Assembly (NCBI GenBank): GCA_021399405.1
Contig: JAAFKL010000174.1
Location: forward strand, 1-11,832
DNA from: Candidatus Heimdallarchaeota archaeon
GTDB taxonomy: Archaea > Asgardarchaeota > Heimdallarchaeia > Heimdallarchaeales > Kariarchaeaceae
Direction of reading: 5' to 3'
DNA: 11,832 nt
Shown here piece by piece: positions 1 through 7,619 of the stretch; position 1 is the first letter of the stretch; each line of letters begins with the position of its first letter. The notes under the pieces were generated by a model. It had not been told where the DNA came from. It searched no databases and worked only from the letters and a program-made list of their open reading frames with translations. A program made the position numbers and the translations under genes.

Positions 1-1455
1 CCATCTGGTTTTGAGATTGATGTTGATGCTGATCTAATGAAAATAAGACCCTACATATCTGCTTCAATAGTAAGGGGTTTGAAATTAGATGATTTCATGA
101 TAAAGCAAATGATCCAAATGCAGGATAAATTGGACTTTTCATATGGAAGAAAACGTAAGCGAACTTCTATAGGGATTTATAATATTACAATGCTTGAAAC
201 CCCGATTAAATATGCTGTTGTAGATCGAAGATTCAAATTTCAGCCATTGCAATTTGATGAAGAACTGACTGTTGATGAGATTTTTGAGAAACACCCCAAA
301 GGTATTGAATTCAAGCAGATTTTGGACCCTCATGAAAAGGTGCCCATGCTTTATGATAAAAATGGTCTCGTTCTCTCAATGCCTCCTATAATTAATAGCA
401 ATGATGTTGGTCGAGTAACAGAAGAGACCACTGATGTTTTGATAGAAGTAACTGGAATTTCATATGAAGCAACCAATGTTGCACTAAGTATTGTTACTCA
501 AGCACTTCGAGATAGAGGATGTAAAATAGAATCGGTGCAAATCAATTATCCATCAGAATATGGAATTGATAATGAGATAACACCACACTCGAAATTACAT
601 CAAACTATTATTGATCCAAAAGATATCAATGTCTATCTCGGAACTAAATTCTCGAAAAAGAAAATGGTTGAATTGATTGAAATGAGGAGAAACAATGCTT
701 ATATCAAAGGAGACAAGATTGTAGTTGATGCTCCGCCTTGGAGAAAGGATATTATTCATTGGGTGGATATAAGTGAAGATATTGCCATTGCAGCTGATTA
801 TAATCATTTAGTTCCAATTGATCCACAAGTTGTAACAGTTGGAAAACTCCATTTATCAACAAACGATGAGAATATGATTCGTCAAATTCTTGTTGGTATT
901 GGTCTTGTTGAGGTTCTTAATTATAATTTAACAGATAAAGATACTTTAACGACAAAGATAAATCGAGATGAAAAATGGATCTCCAAGAATTGTGTAGAAC
1001 TTGTTAATCCTGTATCTACCCTTAGGTCCATCCTTCGCCCTGATTTGTTATCTGGGTTAATTCGATTCTCCTCTAGGAATACACATATTGAATATCCTCA
1101 CAAGATATTTGAAACCGGTGAAATTTGTCTAAAAGGAAAAAAAGATACAATTACAAAGATATTTTGCTCAGTATTACTCTCAGGTGCTGAAGAAACATTT
1201 GAAACTATATTAGGTGTCTTAGATTCACTTTGTCGCTTGACTAAACTGGACTATAAGCTAGACGCTCTGGATCATCATTATTATATTTCTGGAAGATCAG
1301 CCTCCGTTAAGATTGACGGAATCAATATTGGTCATATAGGCGAAATCCATCCACAGATCCTGAATAATTATGGTGTTGAAGTTCCAATGGTTGCTTTTGA
1401 AATTGATCTATCTTTAATTTCGAAATTCAATTGTATCGAGTTTCGATCTAATTAG
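1..1455 (+). CDS. pheT: Phenylalanyl-tRNA synthetase beta subunit, archaeal type (5' end outside window)
   Basis: This is the beta chain of the cytoplasmic alpha2-beta2 enzyme that charges tRNA-Phe. The frame is open from base 1 (first residues PSGFEIDVDADLM), so the ATG at 37 is internal. About 484 residues are visible; the archaeal/eukaryotic family has roughly 550, so some 70 N-terminal residues are missing. Counting from the Met at 37, visible landmarks are GRKRKR (38-42) followed by IGIYN, the PPIINS block (116-121) with the VTG segment after it in the B3/B4 region, the B5 region with a PPWRKDIIHWVDISEDIAIA-like stretch (233-252), and the catalytic-like core with NPVSTLRSILRPDLL (324-338) and FETGE (358-362). 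The end, GEIHPQIL then FEIDLSLI, is the normal family C-terminus, so the 3' end is complete (TAG at 1453). It converges with the HAD gene at a 34-base gap. Recognition is secure; pheS is not in view. Confidence 0.95.
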   Translation, partial: PSGFEIDVDADLMKIRPYISASIVRGLKLDDFMIKQMIQMQDKLDFSYGRKRKRTSIGIYNITMLETPIKYAVVDRRFKFQPLQFDEELTVDEIFEKHPKGIEFKQILDPHEKVPMLYDKNGLVLSMPPIINSNDVGRVTEETTDVLIEVTGISYEATNVALSIVTQALRDRGCKIESVQINYPSEYGIDNEITPHSKLHQTIIDPKDINVYLGTKFSKKKMVELIEMRRNNAYIKGDKIVVDAPPWRKDIIHWVDISEDIAIAADYNHLVPIDPQVVTVGKLHLSTNDENMIRQILVGIGLVEVLNYNLTDKDTLTTKINRDEKWISKNCVELVNPVSTLRSILRPDLLSGLIRFSSRNTHIEYPHKIFETGEICLKGKKDTITKIFCSVLLSGAEETFETILGVLDSLCRLTKLDYKLDALDHHYYISGRSASVKIDGINIGHIGEIHPQILNNYGVEVPMVAFEIDLSLISKFNCIEFRSN

Positions 1456-1489
1456 TAATTTACTTGGAATATTAAACAACAATTAGAAT

Positions 1490-2134
1490 TTATAATTTTG
1501 TAATAACTTTTTTTGCAGCATCAGCAAAATTTTTACTATATACTACATCATTTGCAGCTTCTATCACATCTTGCTTATCTGTGTTTATTGCGACGGAGTA
1601 AGCCACAAGTTTGAACATATCTATATCGTTGAAATTATCACCTATCGCACCACAATAATTCAAATTATATTTTTTTTCTGAAGCAATTTGTTTTACTACA
1701 TCAGATTTAGAATTTCCAACTTTTATTTGGACGGATCCATCAATTATTCCATTTGTATGTCCAATGGCATTAGAGTGAAACTCATCAGCACTGACGGATA
1801 ATGCAACATGTCTAACCATTTCATCTAATCCTCCAGAGATTAAGATAATATCAAAACCTGCACTTTTTAGTAATTGTACACCCTCGACTGCACCATTTTG
1901 TAACTTGGGATTTTTTAATGCATCTTGATATTCGTGATATGATTTACCTTTCCACATTCCCACATCCTCAAGAGCCCAAGTATCATAATCTATCTCACCA
2001 TCAAAAAATCTCTTAACGTTGCGGTTCATCTCATCTTCCAAATCAAAACGAATGTGGACCTTTTCCCATGCGGATAAATCATCAGTAAGTGTACCATCCA
2101 CATCAATAAACACTGCTTTTCTCAATAAACTCAA
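1490..2134 (-). CDS. HAD-superfamily phosphatase, archaeal SerB-like (subfamily IB)
   Basis: A 214-residue soluble phosphohydrolase of the phosphoserine-phosphatase-like branch. HAD motif I is DVDGTLT (nucleophile D11, general acid D13), motif II is SGG (S100), the motif III lysine is probably K143, and motif IV is GDNFNDIDM (D166, D170). A helical cap lies between motifs I and II (about 20-80) and carries SAWEKVH and GEIDYDTW, which I recall from archaeal SerB-like proteins. The Glu and Arg that bind the serine carboxylate in Methanocaldococcus phosphoserine phosphatase have no obvious match, so the substrate is open. The frame has no ATG near its start and is closed by an in-frame TAG 18 bases upstream. 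TTG at 2134 is the best start (AGGG 13 bases upstream); TTG at 2125 is the alternative. It lies 51 bases behind the deacetylase and may share its transcript. Confidence 0.88.
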   Translation of the reverse strand: MSLLRKAVFIDVDGTLTDDLSAWEKVHIRFDLEDEMNRNVKRFFDGEIDYDTWALEDVGMWKGKSYHEYQDALKNPKLQNGAVEGVQLLKSAGFDIILISGGLDEMVRHVALSVSADEFHSNAIGHTNGIIDGSVQIKVGNSKSDVVKQIASEKKYNLNYCGAIGDNFNDIDMFKLVAYSVAINTDKQDVIEAANDVVYSKNFADAAKKVITKL

Positions 2135-2185
2135 ATTTTCTAATTTTCCCTAATAATTAACTTAATCGATACGTGTATCTATCAC

Positions 2186-2845
2186 TTACGGAAAGCCGTC
2201 GTAATATTTGGTTGGCTTAAATGACCCAGCAAGTGAAATTGGAATATTGATAAACGCTTCTGCATGCTCTGTATTTGCTTGGATACCTCTCAATTTTGTT
2301 CTTGTCCCGTGGAAATTCGAATAGAATCCCTCACCACCCTTATGACTTTGAGATTCATAAACTTTTATTGCTTCCAATCTTAGCTTGTTAGTTTTCGATA
2401 TGTCGATATAAATATGTGGAAATGGTATCAATACTGTAGTCTCTGCACCCCATAAACTTCTAACTTGATGTGCCTGTTTTTGTGGATTTGTTGTGTGACT
2501 CGCCCATTCTATGACCTCCTTAACTATCTCATGTGTAAATCGATGTTCACGATGATAATCAAAATCCACATGTGAAATTACTATATCTGGTTTGAATGTT
2601 TGAATAAGTTCGATAAGTTTAATTTTGATTGCTTCAAAATTTGATTCTGAAATACTAGTGAAATCCAATTGAATTGCTTGTGTTCCTAATAATTCACAAG
2701 CCTTGGTGAATTCATTTATCCTGTTTTCATCCTTGGTAATTGAAACTGCATAGCTATTTTCATATTTAGCCAGTACACCGCCAGCAGAAAAAGTTTCATC
2801 ATCTTGATGAGCAAATATTGTCATTATTTTATCAGTCTGAGTCAT
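2186..2845 (-). CDS. PIG-L/LmbE-family zinc-dependent N-acetyl-sugar deacetylase
   Basis: A 219-residue cytoplasmic protein of the family that removes acetyl groups from N-acetylglucosamine conjugates (GlcNAc-PI, mycothiol and bacillithiol precursors, chitooligosaccharides). The zinc and catalytic motif is AHQDDE (H13, D15, D16), where the family normally has AHPDDE. The second motif, HVDFDYHREHRFTH (92-105), supplies the third zinc ligand, H105. Family C-terminal features are YIDIS (146-150), ESQ (164-166) and the AEAFI stretch near 195-199. The ATG at 2845 is chosen because GAGGT lies 8 bases upstream; a start at Met8 would leave only three residues before the zinc motif. The start overlaps the helicase stop by 14 bases, so translation is probably coupled. 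Length is normal for the family. The substrate cannot be told from the sequence. Confidence 0.9.
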   Translation of the reverse strand: MTQTDKIMTIFAHQDDETFSAGGVLAKYENSYAVSITKDENRINEFTKACELLGTQAIQLDFTSISESNFEAIKIKLIELIQTFKPDIVISHVDFDYHREHRFTHEIVKEVIEWASHTTNPQKQAHQVRSLWGAETTVLIPFPHIYIDISKTNKLRLEAIKVYESQSHKGGEGFYSNFHGTRTKLRGIQANTEHAEAFINIPISLAGSFKPTKYYDGFP

Positions 2846-5800
2846 GCCAACGTACCTCTATCTCTTCATCCCCATTTTGATCTTCTAATTTGAAAATTTG
2901 GGATTTGTTACAATGCTTAAGTGTGTAATTTCGAATTTGAGCTGCATTTTCGACATTGGTCCTATCATTGGGAAAATAATCGATGAAATTTCTACTTGTT
3001 ATCAAAATCACTTTCGACTTAGCTCTTGATGTGAGGACATTAAATCGATTAATATCATATATAAAATCCTCTTCTGCCCCAATTTGATCTGTTGAGCTTA
3101 TACCAACAGAAGCAATAATCATAGTTCGATCGCTACCTTGAAATTTTTCAACAGAATAGACTGTACTTTTGATTGCGCTCATAAAACCCCTTTCCTCTAA
3201 TAAATTAAGGTTCTCTTCCGTTAATCTCTCAAATAACTTCCTTATTATCAATCTCCCCTGTGCATTATGTGGTGCTACTACACCAATTTCTTCCTTCCAA
3301 AAATTGATTTGATCGATTTCAGTCATTGGATTAATCATTTTAAAGAAAGCCACAATGATTTCTACAACCATCATAGACTCAATTGGGCTGACCGATACAT
3401 CGTATTTTTTTTCGTGAATAATTGCGGAAACTACTCTATTTGGATCTAAAACTTGTTTCACATAATCGAATGTCTCATCAGGAACAGTTCCTTGAATTAA
3501 TCTCTTAGAATTTGCTTCGAAAGCAGTTAGACTCTCATAAAATCCTAACCGGCCAGTATAATCTACGATGTGCTCGTGTGATCTATAATTTGTTTTCAAT
3601 TGTTTAGAAGGTAGTTCATGACCCTTCCTGTAATATTGGAAAATACTACCTAGTACTAATTCTAAATTTAACGGAGGTTTGATCGGTTGTACCGGTGGTA
3701 ATTGAAAGTTATCACCAACTAGTACCAATTTTGTCATATTATCAGGGTCGACATGAATATGATCTGGGATATGAAATAATCGACTTTCATCAACAGAGGA
3801 TATAGGTTCGTCTTTTTCAACAATCGATGGAAATTTAGCCTGGATTCTATGATGTCGCAAGAATGTTAAACTTGGTAATATTTGATCCACAGGTAGTTGA
3901 GAGGCTTCATCTACAATAATTAAATCAAAAGCAAAATCGTCCTGAGTACATTTGTATTCTGTATTTCTACCCTTTTCCTTCAATCTATACAATTGGTGAG
4001 CATTTGAGAAAACAATTAAATTTTCAGGGAAATAATCTTCTAACTTTTGCTTATCTGTGAAAACAGGTTTTCTGCTTGTTGGATCCTCAGTAATATTTAA
4101 TTTCCAGGTACCACTACCTTTTCTCATTAAATCGTGTACATAATCAAAATGTGTAGTTTCTAATCCTGCGTTATCGACAATTTTTTGTGATTCGGACCTA
4201 ATAAACACTTTTGTGGTTTTTCTTGCGAAGGTTGGTTCACTATTTTCTCTAACACTTTCCTGTAGTTTCGCTACCAACACTCTCATTGCTGGATATGAGA
4301 ATGCTGTCACCAATATTCTTCGAGGTCGGTTCAAATGTTCTGTCCTTAATAAAAATTCATCAATTAAAGCAACAATTGTTTGTGATTTACCTGTTCCTGG
4401 GGGTCCATGTATCATCGACACGATTTTTGACAATGACGCTGTAATTGCTACATGTTGCGATGGATCTGGTTTGGGTGATGCCTGGGTTAATAATTCTTCG
4501 ATTATAGGCTTATCAAATTTATAAAGTAATGAAGGGCTATATAGGTAGATCTCGGGCAAATCAAAAATCGATCCCTCAGGATATTCTAATTCCGGAAGGG
4601 GAAGTAATCTCCAATCAAATGCGATTTTTTTACCAAGCCAAGATTGTCCTAAATTATGCATATTCAATACCCTGAACAATTTGGTTGACCAAGCATCTAC
4701 AGATTTTGGAAATAGGTACCATTGGATTGAATTGTCTTTTTCGGTGATTTCTTTTAATTTTTCAAGGACTCGAACTGTACTCTCCACAGTTGTGATATCA
4801 TAACAATCGTTTCCCGCGTTCCATATCATTTGATCAATAGTAATGTTCCAAGCTCGTTGATCTATACTGCTGTCTCTTAACTCTGAAGGTACTAGTAGAA
4901 CTTGATCCGCTTCTTTCAATTTCATATTTGAGGATAATCTTCTCAGTTGAAATGTATAATATCTCCTTTTTGGAGTACTTCCTTGTATTTCTCTAATATC
5001 ACTTACTTCTCCTGCTGCAAGTTTTCCGATGCTAAACTCAGGATAAATGGTTCGAATATACAACGCTTCATGCTCTGCAATTGCGGATGTTAATTTGCTA
5101 AAGAGAAACCACATATGGGCTAGGTAATTGTAAGTATTAGGTAATCTATTCCTTCGTGATACAAAATAATCAGTTGGTTTGGCATATCTTGAAATTAATT
5201 CCCTACTGCTGATTTGAAAATCCAATCTTATTCTGTTTATGGTCTGTACTTTATGTAGCATCTGTGATTTTAGATCTGTAACAAAATTATTTTTCTCACT
5301 GAAATCAGTGACGGAGAGTAATTCATGCCAAACTTGGAAATCAATATAGTTAAAATGCTTTCTCCAGTATTTTTTCTTAATTGAATAGTCATATCTTGTT
5401 TTGGCAATTCCATGCCAAGTATAATTTATGAGGGCTGGGAGACCTATAGTTGTTTCTACAAATATACGCAAATCATAAACTTTTTTGTGCTGCAACGGGT
5501 CCTTAATACCCGAATCGGTAGGTGTAAACCATCTGATAATATAGTAAAATGCGGTCCTCGATTCATCATCATTTGTGAATCTATTTAGATGTCGCTCCAA
5601 CATGGTCTGAATTGCTTCAAGTATCTCTTTTGACCAATAATAGATTGCTAGACGAGGACTATAGTATCTTTCCTTTTCATCTACAATTTCATGTACGACT
5701 ACAAATTGTTCGATAAAATCAGTGATTACCAAGATATCATGAAGTATAGAGACCGATCTTTTAGCAAAATTGAATTCATCATTATCATCCAATCCCATAT

Positions 5801-7355
5801 TTACATTCGAATAACCTAGATTTATTATCGCATTATCTGCTATACTGTTCTCTGATAATTTCTCACCTTTAACTATGATTTTCATTGAACTGGGAACTTC
5901 AGCATTTAGTTTAGAGAGACTTTGGATCGCTGTTAGGGCTGAAGATATGATAACATCAGGAATCGTTATGTTTAGCTGTTTTAAGTCCTGTTTTGCTCGG
6001 GCGATTGGTATCTTTTTCTTAATTAATTGATCCCAGATGGAAATCAAAGTATTGTAATTATCTTTGTATTTAGCAGTTTTAGGTACTGATACACTGAGAT
6101 AGTAACTAATTGCAAATATCCTTTTGTAAATTGGATCCTCCTCAACATTGACGACTAATGACATTTCATTCCAAACTGGGATTGCTACTGAATGGATTGA
6201 ACCTTCTTTTGGTTTTGTTTCAGCATTATTTACAATAGCTTGGGATTTAATTTTTAGTAATGGTAATTGAGGATAGATCGCTTGTGGTGTGGACCCAACT
6301 TCAATTGATTCGATACCATCTGCAACTTCACCAATTGAATTAAAACCAAATTGAGATAATTGTTCGACCATCGATCTAGATGTATAGGGTAACAAGCGAA
6401 TATCCCAGTTTTTAGGTCCATTACCTTCATATACTCCTAATGTTGTTTTACAATCTTCTAAATAATTGCAACGACCGCATGCTGGTTGAATATTAACAGG
6501 TGTCGTCTCAATTGCTGTGGGTGCATTTTTTCTTAATTGTTGGATGTGCTTGATAATCTGATCATATAGGCGGTAAGTTTCTTCCCATTTCATTAGTTCA
6601 GTTAGAGCAATAATATCATCGAGATCATCAATGAATGGATCTTCTGTCTTTGTCAATATCCCATTTGAATCCAAATCAACAAAATATTTTGTTTGAAGTG
6701 AATTAATATGTAGATATTGATTAAGTGCCAAAGCATAAAATATTAATTCAATGAACTGTCTTTTTCCAACCGCATCTTGAGGTGTCGCCTTAATATCAAT
6801 GATTGAAATCCCAATTTTATCCTGTATATTTTCAGCATCTAATTCAATTAAATCATTGTTAATATTGATTGTGCGGAATTTTTCATCTGAATTAGGATCA
6901 ATTTTTTTAAGAATCATCAGATCTGGCCGAAGTCTCTGTGAATACTCCTCAATCGGTATTGAATCATTTGTTGTATCTAAATCTAGAATATTTAGAAGGA
7001 AAGATTTGGGAGTTGGAAATTCATGCTCAAGGAGAATTTTTGGCTTGGTCACTTCAATTTCATCATAAATCTCATGTAATTTCGACGGGACTATAGTTGT
7101 TTTGGCTACTTCCCCACTTGGGGCTTGAGAATAAATTGCGAATTTTTTTCTTTTAAGATAACGGTAAACTTCACTCTCATAATTTCTACCTAAGATTTTA
7201 GCAAAGTCTCCTCTCCTTCTTATGTCTGTGAGTGGGATTATTTTCCTTTGTGGATCAAGCCAACGACTATCATCCCTTCCTAAATTGACAAATAATTGTC
7301 TTTCACAATCAAATTCAGCAAACTGAGAAAAAGTTCGTTTGTCGAGTTGCCCCAT
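2832..7355 (-). CDS. Dna2-like fusion: Fe-S PD-(D/E)XK nuclease plus superfamily 1 helicase
   Basis: A 1507-residue protein expected to act on DNA ends or flaps. The N-terminal nuclease (about 1-305) has RPD (D145), DIK (D187, K189) and ELIFY (203-207) in place of QxxxY. Cys17 plus CGRCNYLEDC (C293, C296, C302) reproduce the C-Xn-C-X2-C-X5-C iron-sulfur pattern of Dna2, AddB and Cas4. Residues about 320-350 look like a helical hairpin. Residues about 390-660 resemble a RNase-H-like exonuclease fold that has lost its first acid (N403). A beta-rich segment near 800-850 may be the SF1B barrel. The helicase (about 960-1460) has Walker A GPPGTGKS (984-991), DEASQ (1149-1153), GDNFQLPP (1214-1221), NYRSH (1256-1260), EKFQGSD (1403-1409) and RFNVLTSRAK (1437-1446), a Dna2/Upf1-like set. 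It heads the minus-strand cluster and appears leaderless. Similar two-domain proteins include archaeal Dna2 and the TM0106 family; exact orthology is undecided. Confidence 0.92.
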   Translation of the reverse strand: MGQLDKRTFSQFAEFDCERQLFVNLGRDDSRWLDPQRKIIPLTDIRRRGDFAKILGRNYESEVYRYLKRKKFAIYSQAPSGEVAKTTIVPSKLHEIYDEIEVTKPKILLEHEFPTPKSFLLNILDLDTTNDSIPIEEYSQRLRPDLMILKKIDPNSDEKFRTININNDLIELDAENIQDKIGISIIDIKATPQDAVGKRQFIELIFYALALNQYLHINSLQTKYFVDLDSNGILTKTEDPFIDDLDDIIALTELMKWEETYRLYDQIIKHIQQLRKNAPTAIETTPVNIQPACGRCNYLEDCKTTLGVYEGNGPKNWDIRLLPYTSRSMVEQLSQFGFNSIGEVADGIESIEVGSTPQAIYPQLPLLKIKSQAIVNNAETKPKEGSIHSVAIPVWNEMSLVVNVEEDPIYKRIFAISYYLSVSVPKTAKYKDNYNTLISIWDQLIKKKIPIARAKQDLKQLNITIPDVIISSALTAIQSLSKLNAEVPSSMKIIVKGEKLSENSIADNAIINLGYSNVNMGLDDNDEFNFAKRSVSILHDILVITDFIEQFVVVHEIVDEKERYYSPRLAIYYWSKEILEAIQTMLERHLNRFTNDDESRTAFYYIIRWFTPTDSGIKDPLQHKKVYDLRIFVETTIGLPALINYTWHGIAKTRYDYSIKKKYWRKHFNYIDFQVWHELLSVTDFSEKNNFVTDLKSQMLHKVQTINRIRLDFQISSRELISRYAKPTDYFVSRRNRLPNTYNYLAHMWFLFSKLTSAIAEHEALYIRTIYPEFSIGKLAAGEVSDIREIQGSTPKRRYYTFQLRRLSSNMKLKEADQVLLVPSELRDSSIDQRAWNITIDQMIWNAGNDCYDITTVESTVRVLEKLKEITEKDNSIQWYLFPKSVDAWSTKLFRVLNMHNLGQSWLGKKIAFDWRLLPLPELEYPEGSIFDLPEIYLYSPSLLYKFDKPIIEELLTQASPKPDPSQHVAITASLSKIVSMIHGPPGTGKSQTIVALIDEFLLRTEHLNRPRRILVTAFSYPAMRVLVAKLQESVRENSEPTFARKTTKVFIRSESQKIVDNAGLETTHFDYVHDLMRKGSGTWKLNITEDPTSRKPVFTDKQKLEDYFPENLIVFSNAHQLYRLKEKGRNTEYKCTQDDFAFDLIIVDEASQLPVDQILPSLTFLRHHRIQAKFPSIVEKDEPISSVDESRLFHIPDHIHVDPDNMTKLVLVGDNFQLPPVQPIKPPLNLELVLGSIFQYYRKGHELPSKQLKTNYRSHEHIVDYTGRLGFYESLTAFEANSKRLIQGTVPDETFDYVKQVLDPNRVVSAIIHEKKYDVSVSPIESMMVVEIIVAFFKMINPMTEIDQINFWKEEIGVVAPHNAQGRLIIRKLFERLTEENLNLLEERGFMSAIKSTVYSVEKFQGSDRTMIIASVGISSTDQIGAEEDFIYDINRFNVLTSRAKSKVILITSRNFIDYFPNDRTNVENAAQIRNYTLKHCNKSQIFKLEDQNGDEEIEVRWHDSD
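2854..2858 (-). promoter_or_regulatory. Shine-Dalgarno site of the deacetylase gene
   Basis: GAGGT lies on the minus strand with an 8-base spacer before the ATG at 2845, inside the last codons of the helicase. It complements the usual archaeal 16S 3' end, fixes the deacetylase start at Met1, and explains how a gene with a 14-base overlap can be translated. It is the clearest ribosome site in the window. Confidence 0.75.
6102..6124. repeat. Exact 23-bp direct repeat, internal copy in the helicase gene
   Basis: These 23 bases (beginning GTAACTAATTGC and ending ATATCCTTT on the plus strand) are identical to 7358-7380 in the same orientation. Here they encode helicase residues 411-418 (KRIFAISY, from the second base of the Lys codon) at the start of the RNase-H-like segment. 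Identity stops at both edges: base 6101 is a against c, and 6125 is t against a. Confidence 0.9.
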
Positions 7356-7357
7356 AC

Positions 7358-7380
7358 GTAACTAATTGCAAATATCCTTT
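7358..7380. repeat. Exact 23-bp direct repeat, promoter/leader copy of the helicase gene
   Basis: This is the second copy of the 23-mer at 6102-6124, 1256 bases away. It lies between the putative helicase TATA box (7386-7391) and the ATG (7353-7355), covering the expected transcription start. In the helicase frame it contains a TAG, so it is not an N-terminal extension of the protein. Confidence 0.9.
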
Positions 7381-7385
7381 ATCAA

Positions 7386-7391
7386 TATATA
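7386..7391 (-). promoter_or_regulatory. Putative TATA box of the helicase-deacetylase operon
   Basis: The minus strand reads GTATATATTG here, centred about 33 bases before the helicase ATG. With the usual archaeal spacing of about 25 bases, transcription would start near 7362, giving a leader of a few bases. No Shine-Dalgarno lies at a usable distance (an AAAGGA is about 19 bases away), which fits a leaderless transcript. Confidence 0.55.
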
Positions 7392-7559
7392 CACTCTAGT
7401 TTACAATTATAAAATTGATCAATAACTGTAGGGAGTATTTAATTTTACATTTAAGTTTTCAAATTTAATCAAAATCGAAAAATCAAAAACATCTGAAAGA
7501 TAATTTTGTGTTATTTTACACTACAAATTTTATTATTTTCATTTTAATTACAAAATAAA

Positions 7560-7587
7560 TTGTGATTAAATCATTTTAAAATCACAA
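7560..7587. repeat. Inverted repeat in the hyuB promoter, candidate operator
   Basis: The perfect 8-bp arms TTGTGATT (7560-7567) and AATCACAA (7580-7587) are separated by 12 bases. A TATA-like TTTTAAAAT (7574-7582) runs from the spacer into the right arm, so a protein bound to the repeat would compete with TBP. This is a candidate repressor site for the downstream gene; the regulator is unknown. Confidence 0.5.
7574..7582 (+). promoter_or_regulatory. Possible TATA element of the hydantoinase B gene
   Basis: TTTTAAAAT is centred about 42 bases before the GTG at 7620, giving an expected start near 7604 and a leader of about 16 bases. The surrounding 264 bases are extremely A+T-rich, so the assignment is weak. 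No Shine-Dalgarno precedes the GTG. Confidence 0.3.
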
Positions 7588-7619
7588 TAACTATCTGTGT
7601 AAATTACAAATCGAATATA

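Noticed and set aside
1508..1514. Seven-T run on the plus strand after pheT as its terminator
   Set aside because: It encodes lysine codons (AAA AAA) at the end of the HAD gene, which explains it; a terminator role is possible but not needed.
1490..2134. Genuine phosphoserine phosphatase (serB)
   Set aside because: The HAD catalytic motifs fit, but the serine-carboxylate-binding Glu and Arg of characterised enzymes are not evident, so only a SerB-like call is made.
2168..2179. Small inverted repeat GATAC-GT-GTATC between the deacetylase and HAD genes
   Set aside because: Five-base arms are common by chance and no T-run follows on the minus strand, so neither terminator nor operator is supported.
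4213..4524. Open frame of about 100 codons antisense to the helicase Walker A region
   Set aside because: It mirrors the real gene, has no recognisable domain or promoter, and the helicase motifs on the other strand are unambiguous. The same applies to antisense frames at 139-333, 595-807, 3267-3449, 6799-7068 and 8768-9052.
6440..7355. Cas4 or another CRISPR adaptation nuclease, suggested by the Fe-S cysteine pattern
   Set aside because: The nuclease is fused to a full superfamily 1 helicase, and no cas genes or spaced repeats are present.
7356..7619. Hidden small gene or structured RNA in the divergent intergenic region
   Set aside because: The stretch is almost pure A+T with no frame of note and no stable stem beyond the single inverted repeat; promoters explain it.
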